Origin: Candidatus Pacearchaeota archaeon
GTDB taxonomy: Archaea > Nanobdellota > Nanobdellia > Pacearchaeales > GW2011-AR1
Assembly: GCA_026395855.1 (NCBI GenBank)
Contig: JAPLXX010000045.1
Coordinates: 1 to 14,640 of the forward strand
Direction of reading: 5' to 3'
Length of the DNA: 14,640 bases
Shown: positions 1 through 7,257 of the stretch, one piece after another
Layout: each line of letters starts with the position of its first letter
How positions within the stretch are numbered: position 1 is the first letter of the stretch
Position numbers and translations under genes: made by a program
Notes under the pieces: model-generated
Database searches by the model: none
What the model saw: the letters and a program-made list of their open reading frames with translations, nothing else
What the model was told of the DNA's origin: nothing

Positions 1-1
1 A

Positions 2-136
2 TATCAGAAAAGAAAAGGAAATAAACCTGATTTTTGCAAGGTCCCTATGTTTAATCTGAAAACAAGAGCTATAAAGATTCTTGATTTTGACATAAAAGAA
101 GAGCATGAAAGGCTGATTGCAGAGAGGGAAAAATGA
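2..136 (+). CDS. C-terminal end of an unrecognised protein (cut by window edge)
   Basis: An open frame enters from the left edge and encodes 44 residues before TGA at 134-136. The tail is basic and then charged and helical (ending EEHERLIAEREK), with one Cys and a KTRAIKILDFD stretch. The stop overlaps the ATG of the next gene in an ATGA arrangement, so the two are probably translated from one message. I do not recognise the family from this fragment. Its reality rests on the overlap and on codon use like the neighbours. Confidence 0.6.
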   Translation, partial: YQKRKGNKPDFCKVPMFNLKTRAIKILDFDIKEEHERLIAEREK

Positions 137-708
137 AGATAGCAATTGATATTGACGGAGTTCTAGCAGATTTAATGCCTTCTTTAAACGATTTTTATAA
201 TCAGAAATATAGAGCTAATTTTAAAATAGAAGATTATAAACATCATGATCTGGATAAAACCTGGGAATGTTCTAAGGAGGATGCAGCAAAAATTATAGAA
301 GAATTTTATTATAGCCCTGATTTCTTAAGGGTAACTCCTATTGAACATTCACAAGAAGGAATTCTAAATTTGTCCAAAAAACATATTTTATTCTTAATAA
401 CTTCAAGACCCCTGGACATTAGTGCCCAAACTGAAAAATTTATCCAGGATTTTTTTGAGGGGCAAATTGAAAAGATTATCTATACTGGTCAGTATAACTT
501 GCCTGCAAAAGATATAGATAAAAAAAGCATCTGTATTTTAGAGAAAGCAGATGTTTTGGTTGAAGATTGTTTTGAGACAGCTATAGATTGTGCAAATTAT
601 GGAATTAAGGTTTTTCTTTTGGGCAAACCTTGGATTAAATACCCTGAAGAATCTGATAATCTTATTATAGTACAGAACTGGCAGGAGATTTTGCAGAAAT
701 TAAAATGA
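133..708 (+). CDS. 5'(3')-deoxyribonucleotidase-like HAD phosphatase (NT5C type)
   Basis: A 191-aa HAD-superfamily hydrolase, probably removing phosphate from (deoxy)nucleoside monophosphates in the cytoplasm. Motif I is the N-terminal IDIDGVLAD, with nucleophile D6 and acid/base D8. Motif II is LITSRP (T90/S91). A Lys-rich stretch at 126-131 can supply motif III. Motif IV is VLVEDCFETA (E144, D145), followed by GIKVFLLGKPW, as in the NT5C family. Residues 15-80 form the helical cap. The length fits the family. The start is fixed by the ATGA overlap with the upstream gene, and its own stop overlaps the DP2 start codon in the same way. Coupling a nucleotide phosphatase to a DNA polymerase gene suggests dNTP-pool housekeeping, but the substrate is inferred. 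Other small HAD phosphatases remain possible. Confidence 0.8.
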   Translation: MKIAIDIDGVLADLMPSLNDFYNQKYRANFKIEDYKHHDLDKTWECSKEDAAKIIEEFYYSPDFLRVTPIEHSQEGILNLSKKHILFLITSRPLDISAQTEKFIQDFFEGQIEKIIYTGQYNLPAKDIDKKSICILEKADVLVEDCFETAIDCANYGIKVFLLGKPWIKYPEESDNLIIVQNWQEILQKLK

Positions 709-866
709 ACATCCCGCAATATTTCAAAGATATAGAAGAGAATACAAAAAAGGTATATGCTGTGGCTGAAGAAGCCAGAGCCAAGGGATTTGACCCTGTA
801 AGCAAAGTGGAAATTCCCCTGGCAAGGAGCCTTGCTGAAAAAGTAGTGGGTTTGATATCTTCTTGA
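705..866 (+). pseudogene. polC: N-terminal fragment of DNA polymerase II large subunit (DP2), ended by TGA
   Basis: The ATG at 705 overlaps the stop of the nucleotidase gene. The 53 residues read (start MNIPQYFKDIEENTKK; later EEARAKGFDP and VEIPLARSLAEKVVGL) match the conserved DP2 N-terminus, which in Pyrococcus and Methanocaldococcus also carries a (K/R)A(R/K)xxGxDP segment and a VEIPxAxxxAxxVExLV segment. Translation then meets TGA at 864-866. DP2-like sequence resumes at once in the next frame (open from 856), but the roughly 45 residues that normally lie between these two parts are absent. This is therefore the 5' end of the gene that continues to 4020, separated by a deletion that also shifts the frame. 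It could be a real lesion or an assembly error. Confidence 0.75.
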
Positions 867-3800
867 ATCAATAGAGGCTGGAATAAGAATCGGCTTTGCT
901 TATATTACTCTTGGAGTTGTTTCTTCTCCTATAGAAGGGTTTACAGGATTAAGGCTGGAAAAAACAAAAGACGGAAAAGACTATTTTGCAGCAAATTTTT
1001 CAGGCCCTATAAGAAGCGCAGGAACAACAGCGTCCTGCATGGTATTAATTCTGATAGATTATCTCAGAGAAATGTTTGGCTATGCAAAATATGACCCTAA
1101 TGAAGAAGAAATATTAAGATATGTTACAGAAAATAAAGATTATCATGAAAGAGTTACCAATCTTCAGTATATGCCGACTGACGAGGAAATAAAATACCTT
1201 GCAGAAAATCTTCCGATTCAGATAGACGGAGATCCTACTGAAAAGCTGGAAGTTTCTAACCACAAAAACCTGGCAAGAGTAAAAACAAACCATATCAGAG
1301 GGGGAATGTGCCTAATTTTTTCAGAAGGATTATCCCAAAAAGCTGCAAAAGGCTTCAGGCTTTTAACAAGAATGAAGCGACAGGGGCTTGAAGCAAACGG
1401 ATTTAATTTTTTAGAGGGATATATCAAGCTGCATTTGAAAAGAGATTTGGGTAAAACAGAAAGTTCTCCGACATATATTCAGGATTTGGTTGCAGGAAGG
1501 CCTGTCTTTGGGCATCCTGGAAAATCAGGAGGATTTAGATTCAGATACGGACGGGGAAGAACATCTGGGTTCAGCGCATTTTCCCTGCATCCTGCAACAA
1601 TGGCTATAACAGACAATTTTATTGCAATAGGAACCCAGCTTAAAATAGAAAAGCCAACTAAGGGAGGAATTGCAACAACATGCGACAGCATCGAAGGGCC
1701 TATAGTAAAATTATTCAACGGAAGTGTTAAAAAAATAAAAACAAAAGAAGAAGCTAAAAAGTTATATCCAGATGTTGAAGAAATAATTTATCTTGGAGAT
1801 ATTCTTTTTCCCTTTAGTGATGTTGCAAACAGAAATTTTAACCTTCTGAAGCCCGGTTATGTTGAGGAAATTTGGGGCTTGGAGTTAAGGGAGAAAAATC
1901 CTGAGCTGGAAAAAAATACTGACGCACGAAATATTAATTTCGAAAAAGCAATTGAAACAAGCCGGCAGGAAAAAATCTCTTTGCATCCTCAGCACATTTT
2001 TTACTGGACAGAAATTTCCAAAGAGGAATTTTACGGGCTTTTAGACTGGCTTAAAAGCGCAAAGACAGGCAAAAAAATTATTCTTCCTTACACAAAAGCT
2101 GACCAAGAAAAATATGCATTGGGAAAAAGAGCATTGGAACTTTTAGGTTTAGAGCATGAAGTTAGCATAGAATATGTTATTATAAATTTTGAAAATAGCA
2201 AAGCACTTTTTGCTAATTTGGGGATTGATTTTAATGTTCTGAATGAAGAAGCGCTTCTCAAAGATGCTGTTGATGTCGAAAAATATCATAAAGAGGGAAG
2301 TGTTCTTGAAATTCTGAATTCAATTTCTGAATTTAACATAAGGGACAAAGCAGGGGATTTTATCGGTTCAAGAATGGGCAGACCTGAAAAAGCTAAATTA
2401 AGAAAACTTACAGGAAGCCCAAATGTTCTTTTCCCTGTCGGAAATGAAGGCGGAAGATTAAGAAGTTTTCAGGCAGCCCTTGATAATGGTGCTGTTACAG
2501 GAATGTTTCCTATTTTTTACTGTGAGGAATGCAAAAGAGAAACAATTTACAGGACATGTGAAACCTGCGGCAAGCACTGCATAAAGATGTTTTACTGCCG
2601 TGAATGTGGAATAAGCTCTGCTGACAGATGCAAGGAGCACCTGAAATCAATGCCTTATTCCAGCAAATCTGTTGATATAAATTTTTATTTTGAAAAAGCA
2701 AAAGAAAAACTAGGGCTTTCCAACGGAGAAATTCCTCCTTTGATTAAAGGAGTAAGGGGAACGAGCTCTGAAGATCATGTTGTTGAGAATCTTTCAAAAG
2801 GAATTTTACGGGCAATGTTTGATTTGCAGGTAAATAAAGACGGAACAATCAGATTTGATGCCACAGAAATGCCCCTTGTATCTTTCAAGCCAAAAGAAAT
2901 AGGCGTTAGTGTAGAAAAACTAAAAGCTATAGGCTATGACAAAGATATTCATGGAGAAGAGCTAAGCAATGATAATCAGATTCTTGAATTAATGCCTCAT
3001 GATATTATTCTTCCGAGCTCTCCTGAATCTCCTGACGGAAGAGCTGATGATATTTTTATGAGAATATGCCATTTTGTCGACGATATGCTTGTGAAATTTT
3101 ACAGGATGGAGCCGATATACAATGTGAGGAAAAGAGAAGACCTTGTCGGAAAGCTTGGAGTTTGCATTGCTCCCCACAACTGTGCAGGCGTTGTCTGCAG
3201 GATAATAGGATTTTCAAATACACTCGGAATGTTTGCAAGCCCCTTCATGCATGCTGCAATAAGAAGAGACTGCGACGGTGATGAAGCAGCTATAATGCTT
3301 TTGGGAGATGTTTTGCTTAATTTTTCAAGAGAGTTTCTTCCTCAGCATCGGGGAGGGACACAAGATTCACCTTTAGTTCTAAATGCTAAAATTGATGCAG
3401 GCGAAGTTGATGACCAAATTCTTGATTTTGAATTAGTGAATGAATATCCTCTTGAATTATACAGGCTTGCTGAAGAGAGAAAACATTCTTCTGAGATTTC
3501 TGTCAGGGATGTCAGACGTGTGCTGAAAGAAGGAGGAAACCCTTTTGTTGATTTAGGATTTACACATGATACAGATAATTTTAATGAGGGGGTTGCATGC
3601 TCGAATTATAAACTTCTTGAAACAATGCAGGACAAAGTTAAGCATCAGATGGAGCTTGTGGAAAAAATAAGAGCTGCAAACACTTCCGAAACAGCGAGGT
3701 TAATGATAGAAAGGCATTTCCTCAAAGACATGAGGGGAAATCTCAGGAAATTTGCAATGCAGGAGCTCAGATGTGTCGCCTGCAATGAAATAATGAGGCG

Positions 3801-4020
3801 TCCGCCGCTTGCAGGTGTATGCACAAGATGCGGGGGAAAAATAATATTCACAACAAATGAAGGCGGAATTAAGAAATATCTTGAGCTTGCTCTTGAACTT
3901 GCGAGAAAATACCATCTTTCGACTTATATAAAGCAGTCTCTTGAACTGACAAAGAGACAGATAGATTCTATATTCGGAAAAGAGCCAGAGACACAGGAAA
4001 ATCTTGGAAGATGGTTTTAG
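856..4020 (+). CDS. polC: DNA polymerase II (PolD) large subunit DP2, main body lacking an intact N-terminus
   Basis: Catalytic subunit of the archaeal replicative polymerase PolD. The frame is open from 856, and the first residues LLESIEAGIRIGFAYITLG and FSGPIRSAGTTAS are conserved DP2 sequence. The first ATG in this frame is at 1039, after those motifs, so 1039 is not a natural start. Visible landmarks are GGRP-like AGRPVFGHPGKSGGFRFRYGR, SRMGRPEKAK, a Cys-rich zinc region at 2521-2640, DGTIRFDATEMP, GVSVEKL, and the active-site DCDGDE at 3268-3285 (catalytic Asp pair of the double-psi barrel polymerase). A second C-x2-C pair follows near 3769-3840. The extreme C-terminus QENLGRWF is a textbook PCNA-binding (PIP) box. 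No intein interrupts it. The last four bases overlap the convergent lipoprotein gene. The body is well preserved, with no further stops, which argues against old pseudogene decay. Confidence 0.92.
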   Translation, partial: YLLESIEAGIRIGFAYITLGVVSSPIEGFTGLRLEKTKDGKDYFAANFSGPIRSAGTTASCMVLILIDYLREMFGYAKYDPNEEEILRYVTENKDYHERVTNLQYMPTDEEIKYLAENLPIQIDGDPTEKLEVSNHKNLARVKTNHIRGGMCLIFSEGLSQKAAKGFRLLTRMKRQGLEANGFNFLEGYIKLHLKRDLGKTESSPTYIQDLVAGRPVFGHPGKSGGFRFRYGRGRTSGFSAFSLHPATMAITDNFIAIGTQLKIEKPTKGGIATTCDSIEGPIVKLFNGSVKKIKTKEEAKKLYPDVEEIIYLGDILFPFSDVANRNFNLLKPGYVEEIWGLELREKNPELEKNTDARNINFEKAIETSRQEKISLHPQHIFYWTEISKEEFYGLLDWLKSAKTGKKIILPYTKADQEKYALGKRALELLGLEHEVSIEYVIINFENSKALFANLGIDFNVLNEEALLKDAVDVEKYHKEGSVLEILNSISEFNIRDKAGDFIGSRMGRPEKAKLRKLTGSPNVLFPVGNEGGRLRSFQAALDNGAVTGMFPIFYCEECKRETIYRTCETCGKHCIKMFYCRECGISSADRCKEHLKSMPYSSKSVDINFYFEKAKEKLGLSNGEIPPLIKGVRGTSSEDHVVENLSKGILRAMFDLQVNKDGTIRFDATEMPLVSFKPKEIGVSVEKLKAIGYDKDIHGEELSNDNQILELMPHDIILPSSPESPDGRADDIFMRICHFVDDMLVKFYRMEPIYNVRKREDLVGKLGVCIAPHNCAGVVCRIIGFSNTLGMFASPFMHAAIRRDCDGDEAAIMLLGDVLLNFSREFLPQHRGGTQDSPLVLNAKIDAGEVDDQILDFELVNEYPLELYRLAEERKHSSEISVRDVRRVLKEGGNPFVDLGFTHDTDNFNEGVACSNYKLLETMQDKVKHQMELVEKIRAANTSETARLMIERHFLKDMRGNLRKFAMQELRCVACNEIMRRPPLAGVCTRCGGKIIFTTNEGGIKKYLELALELARKYHLSTYIKQSLELTKRQIDSIFGKEPETQENLGRWF

Positions 4021-4805
4021 TTATTTGGTCTTGTGGGAGCAGGGGCAATTTCGAATTGATTTGTTTCAGTCATTCCCTGAGAACTCCACACAATTACATA
4101 ATTTCCGTAACCTCCAGTTCTTAGCAAATAGCTTGCAAAGTCAGGGTTTGCCCCAATTTCTATCTCTCCAGCAGCTGTGGTTACAGAATCTTCAGCAAGT
4201 TTAGTTCCATTCGGACTATAAATTTTCCACCTTATTTCTCTCTGAGCTTCTCCCTGACTTTCAGGGCTATAAAGAACTAAAAGTATGCTCTCTGTATCAT
4301 AAAATCTATTTTTCACACCTACAAATTCATTTAAATCTACAGACATATCATTATTAAAATCTCTTCGGTAATTTGCTGCAAAAACTAAGCCAATGCTTCT
4401 CCGTATGGTTAAATCCCCCGGGTTTTCAGGATTTGCCCAAGTAAAGCCAGGCGCTGGAAAATATCTCCCTCTAGTATAAATTACATTTTCAGGAACATTC
4501 TGATTTTGTGTTTCTTCTCTTGGATTAACATTTACCTGGGTTCTCCCTTCTCTGACAACTTCTTTTTGATATCTCATTTGACCCAACAGGGAAAAATAAG
4601 GGGCTAATCTTGCAATTTCAGCGTCACTACTTGATCCCATGGCTGCTCCAAGAAGAGTTATTTCTTCTCCTTCTGTTAGTTCACTGATAGTTGCTGCACA
4701 TCCCCCAGCTCCTATAGCTGTTAATCCCAAAAGACCAGCAGCAATTCCTCTTCTGCCATTTTTTCCAAAAGCTCTTACTTTTTGGGCTAATTCCTCAAGC
4801 ATCAT
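4017..4805 (-). CDS. Predicted lipoprotein with an EF-hand-like calcium loop
   Basis: A 262-aa protein of no family I recognise. A basic n-region and a hydrophobic stretch (about residues 20-34, GIAAGLLGLTAIGAG) lead to a lipobox-like GAGGC, so Cys36 is the likely lipidated residue and the protein should sit on the outer face of the membrane. Residues 149-160 (DFNNDMSVDLNE, encoded at 4326-4361) fit the 12-residue EF-hand/dockerin loop at every ligand position: D1, N3, D5, S7, hydrophobic V8, E12. Residues 170-255 look beta-rich and Ig-like (IRWKIYSPNG, GNYVIVWSSQG). The tail is Pro/Asn-rich. A TATA-like TTATTTAAA lies 26 nt before the ATG, in the 31-nt gap after the permease gene, so it may have its own leaderless transcript. 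The stop overlaps the DP2 stop. Confidence 0.75.
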   Translation of the reverse strand: MMLEELAQKVRAFGKNGRRGIAAGLLGLTAIGAGGCAATISELTEGEEITLLGAAMGSSSDAEIARLAPYFSLLGQMRYQKEVVREGRTQVNVNPREETQNQNVPENVIYTRGRYFPAPGFTWANPENPGDLTIRRSIGLVFAANYRRDFNNDMSVDLNEFVGVKNRFYDTESILLVLYSPESQGEAQREIRWKIYSPNGTKLAEDSVTTAAGEIEIGANPDFASYLLRTGGYGNYVIVWSSQGMTETNQFEIAPAPTRPNN

Positions 4806-4836
4806 ATTTTTCCGATTATTTCTGTCTTTAAATAAC

Positions 4837-6024
4837 TTATGTAATATAAAGAATTATCGTTGGGAAAAGCAGACATCCCATCATCTGGGTTCTTCTCACG
4901 CCGAGAGAGATGCAATAAATTCCTGTGAATGTTGATATTACAAAAGCAATAAAGCCCAAAAAACCTGAAATCAGAAGCACTATCAGCACGAGAATGCAAA
5001 GAGTTACTATTGAAAGCTTTGTATAATTTATTTTGTTTATTTTCTGAGAAAAAAATATAGAAAGTTTTTTCATAAGAAAGAAAGATATTAGTCCTGAAAT
5101 CAAGACAACAAGTAAAATCAGAATTAAAACTTTTACAGAAGGAATTTCTATCAAATCTCTTATTGCAGCTGCTGCTCCTGTTCTTGCTTTTGAGATTGCA
5201 TAAAGCGACATAAAGGAAAAACCCATTACAAGAACATTTGTTGCTCCAAGAAGGACCAGAAATCCTTTTCTGTCTGTTTTTGAAATTGTGTTTCCCAAGA
5301 CAGCTGCCTGCCCGCTACCTAATCCTGGAAGAAATCCGCATAACGGAGACGCAATAAGAGCTGCTAAAATAGGTTTTTTTAATTCTGCTTTTTCCTCTTT
5401 GATAATCTGTTTTGGAATCTGTGTTTTTGTTTTTATAGAAAGAAGCAGGTTTGAAGCTCCAAACAATCCTGTTAATAACGGCAAAAGCGAATCTTTAAGC
5501 GGTTCAAGATTTAAGAGGATTAATCCAAGAATTCCTGTAAGAGAATAAACCAGCAAAGAGGAGAATTTTCTTTTTTCTGAGAATATCATTATCAGGGAAA
5601 CTGCAATTAATATGTAAGGAATAGCTGTTTGAATAAGAGGATATATTTTTTTGACAAGAACTATTAACGGAAATGCAAGAATTACTGTAAGAATAACTGC
5701 AGCAAGCCCGCCATATGCTGCAAGCATGACAGCTGCATGGCCTTTTCCTTCGCGAAGAAGCTCATGGCCTGGCAGAACAGAGAGTGCTGTATCTTCATTA
5801 GGACATCCAAGAAAAATAGAAGGAACAAAATCCAAAAAAGTATGGGTTATTGCCATTGCTGTTATAAAAACAACAAGATACAAAGTAGGCAGAAAAAATA
5901 AAAAAGATGCTGATGCAGAAACAAGCATTGCCCCAACAAGATTTATGTGAATTCCAGGCATAAGGCCTGTGAAAGTTCCTGCAGAAATTCCCAGAATAAG
6001 AAAGACAATTAGTTCTATAAGCAT
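4837..6024 (-). CDS. TctA/DUF112-family membrane permease
   Basis: A very hydrophobic protein of 395 aa with about ten predicted membrane segments. I assign it to the TctA/DUF112 family (permease of tripartite tricarboxylate-type transporters, PF01970) from the repeated glycine-proline signature: GTFTGLMPGIHINLVGA near the N-terminus and CGFLPGLGSGQAAVLG in the second half. The FLGCPNEDTALSVLPGHELLREGKG segment also resembles the TctA loop with (P)GxExxxxxxLxGxPMxxxG. It is shorter than bacterial TctA (about 500 aa), as archaeal members tend to be. I see no TctB or TctC gene beside it; only an unrelated lipoprotein follows. I chose ATG at 6024 because TTTAAAA on the minus strand is centred 25 nt upstream. 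A TTG at 6042 would leave no room for the promoter. The substrate is unknown. Confidence 0.82.
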   Translation of the reverse strand: MLIELIVFLILGISAGTFTGLMPGIHINLVGAMLVSASASFLFFLPTLYLVVFITAMAITHTFLDFVPSIFLGCPNEDTALSVLPGHELLREGKGHAAVMLAAYGGLAAVILTVILAFPLIVLVKKIYPLIQTAIPYILIAVSLIMIFSEKRKFSSLLVYSLTGILGLILLNLEPLKDSLLPLLTGLFGASNLLLSIKTKTQIPKQIIKEEKAELKKPILAALIASPLCGFLPGLGSGQAAVLGNTISKTDRKGFLVLLGATNVLVMGFSFMSLYAISKARTGAAAAIRDLIEIPSVKVLILILLVVLISGLISFFLMKKLSIFFSQKINKINYTKLSIVTLCILVLIVLLISGFLGFIAFVISTFTGIYCISLGVRRTQMMGCLLFPTIILYIT

Positions 6025-6045
6025 GTTATTAATAAAATTCAAAAG

Positions 6046-6052
6046 TTTTAAA
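6046..6052 (-). promoter_or_regulatory. TATA box of the permease gene
   Basis: Minus-strand TTTAAAA centred 25 nt before the ATG at 6024. This spacing fits leaderless archaeal transcription and is what decides the start of the permease gene. Confidence 0.5.
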
Positions 6053-6166
6053 GAATTTGGATAGTGATTTGAAGAAGCAGAATAATGAGCTTGTTATCAA
6101 ATAAGAAATTAATCTCTATTTAATTGGAGGCTTTTAACATTTGTATAATCTTTATTAGGTTAGTCT

Positions 6167-6197
6167 ACAATAAAAATTAGAGGTTGGTTTTTATTGT
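6167..6197. repeat. Perfect 10-bp inverted repeat between the permease and tyrS genes
   Basis: ACAATAAAAA at 6167-6176 is the exact reverse complement of TTTTTATTGT at 6188-6197, with an 11-nt spacer containing AGAGGTTGG. It lies in the 216-bp divergent gap, just upstream of the tyrS TATA box. It could be an operator, a stem-loop in a transcript, or chance in AT-rich DNA. The G/C-containing ends and spacer make it slightly better than random. Confidence 0.4.
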
Positions 6198-6200
6198 CAC

Positions 6201-6219
6201 TTATAAAAAACTTTAATAA
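6201..6219 (+). promoter_or_regulatory. tyrS promoter (two overlapping TATA candidates)
   Basis: TTATAAAA at 6201-6208 would give a leader of about 10 nt, while TTTAATAA at 6212-6219 is centred about 25 nt before the ATG and would give a leaderless mRNA. No clear Shine-Dalgarno site precedes 6241. Confidence 0.5.
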
Positions 6220-6240
6220 CTATCAGGAACTTTAGAAAAT

Positions 6241-7257
6241 ATGGATGTAAATGAAAGATTTGAACTGATAAAGAGAAATACAGAAGAGATTATTACAGAA
6301 CCAGAACTTAAGGAACTGCTGGGAAAAAAGAAAAAACCTGTTGTTTACTGGGGAACAGCTCCGACAGGAAAGCCTCATGTAGGGTATTTTCTTCCTGCGC
6401 TTAAAATTGCAGATTTCTTAAAGGCAGGCTTTCAGGTAAAAATTCTTTTGGCAGATTTGCATGCTGCTCTGGATAATGTGCCATGGATAGTTTTAGAGAA
6501 AAGATATGATTATTATGAAAAAATAATTCCTTTAATGATTAAAGCAATTGGCGTTGATGTTAAAAATCTAAAAATAATCAAGGGAAGTGAGATGCAGCTT
6601 AAGCCAGAGTATATGTATGATGTTCTGCAAATGTCTTCCCATGTTTCGATACATGATGCAACAAAAGCTGCTTCAGATGTTGTCAAAATGCAAGACAATC
6701 CCAAACTTTCCGGAATTATTTATCCGATAATGCAAGCTGCAGATGAGCAATATCTTGAAGTTGACTGCCAGTTAGGCGGAACAGATCAAAGGAAGATAAT
6801 GGTTTTGGCGAGAGAAAATCTTCCAAAAATAGGATATAAATCCAGAATAGAGATAATTAATCCACTAATCCCGGGTCTAATTGGAAAAAAGATGTCTGCT
6901 TCTGACGAAAAATCAAAAATAGATTTGCTTGATGATGATAAAACTATAAAAAGCAAGATTCAAAATGCGGAGTGCATTGCAGGAAATGCAGACAACGGAA
7001 TTCTCGCTTTTTTAAGATATGTAATAATGGTAATAAAATCAGATAAAAAAGAGGATTTTATTGTAAAAAGAAGCAAAGAGCATGGCGGGGACAAAATTTA
7101 CAAAGAATACCCAGAGATTGAGAAAGATTTTGTAGACAAAAAACTTCATCCGCTTGATTTAAAAAATGCTGTTGCAGATGAAATAATCAATATCTTGAAG
7201 CCGATTCAAAAAAACAGAAAAGAGCTGGAAGTGCTGGCTAAAAAAGCTTATGATTAA
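6241..7257 (+). CDS. tyrS: Tyrosyl-tRNA synthetase, archaeal/eukaryotic type
   Basis: A 338-aa class I synthetase charging tRNA-Tyr with tyrosine. The HIGH-type motif is PTGKPHVGYF (HVGY 46-49) and the KMSKS-type motif is KKMSASDEKSKIDLLD (217-221). The tyrosine-pocket residues Y161, Q165, D168 and Q183, in YPIMQAADEQY and GGTDQRK, have exactly the spacing of Y151, Q155, D158 and Q173 in the Methanocaldococcus jannaschii enzyme. A C-terminal LHPLDLKNAVADEI segment matches the archaeal C-terminal anticodon-binding region, and there is no bacterial S4 domain. The length fits the compact archaeal form. The PLIPGLIGKKMSAS context resembles eukaryotic TyrRS slightly more than the M. jannaschii form. 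The stop overlaps that of the convergent GTPase gene by 4 nt. All key residues are present, so it should be active. Confidence 0.95.
   Translation: MDVNERFELIKRNTEEIITEPELKELLGKKKKPVVYWGTAPTGKPHVGYFLPALKIADFLKAGFQVKILLADLHAALDNVPWIVLEKRYDYYEKIIPLMIKAIGVDVKNLKIIKGSEMQLKPEYMYDVLQMSSHVSIHDATKAASDVVKMQDNPKLSGIIYPIMQAADEQYLEVDCQLGGTDQRKIMVLARENLPKIGYKSRIEIINPLIPGLIGKKMSASDEKSKIDLLDDDKTIKSKIQNAECIAGNADNGILAFLRYVIMVIKSDKKEDFIVKRSKEHGGDKIYKEYPEIEKDFVDKKLHPLDLKNAVADEIINILKPIQKNRKELEVLAKKAYD

Noticed and set aside
853..870. Programmed +1 ribosomal frameshift joining the two DP2 frames
   Set aside because: A frameshift would leave the protein full length, but about 45 conserved residues are missing, and the TCT TGA context is not a known slippery site.
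1039..1041. ATG at 1039 as the true DP2 start
   Set aside because: Conserved DP2 sequence in the same frame runs from 856 to 1038 (GIRIGFAYITLG, FSGPIRSAG), and an N-terminal DP2 fragment begins at 705. The ATG is internal.
3066..3281. Cys/Arg-rich frame inside DP2
   Set aside because: It is an alternative frame of the strongly conserved DP2 catalytic region; the DP2 frame explains the sequence fully.
3200..3400. Intein in DP2 near the catalytic motif
   Set aside because: Archaeal DP2 genes often carry inteins, but the DCDGDE region here reads straight through with no splicing-block motifs.
4639..4935. Plus-strand open frame antisense to the lipoprotein and permease
   Set aside because: It runs across two well-supported minus-strand genes and its product has the composition of a shadow frame, with no motif.
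6025..6042. Upstream TTG start for the permease
   Set aside because: The TATA box at 6046-6052 is only 7 nt from it; the ATG at 6024 is 25 nt from the box and begins directly with the first membrane segment.
6043..6240. Possible tRNA or small RNA gene in the divergent gap
   Set aside because: No cloverleaf, GGTTC arm or GC-rich stem is visible; only a short AT-rich inverted repeat and promoter-like sequence.
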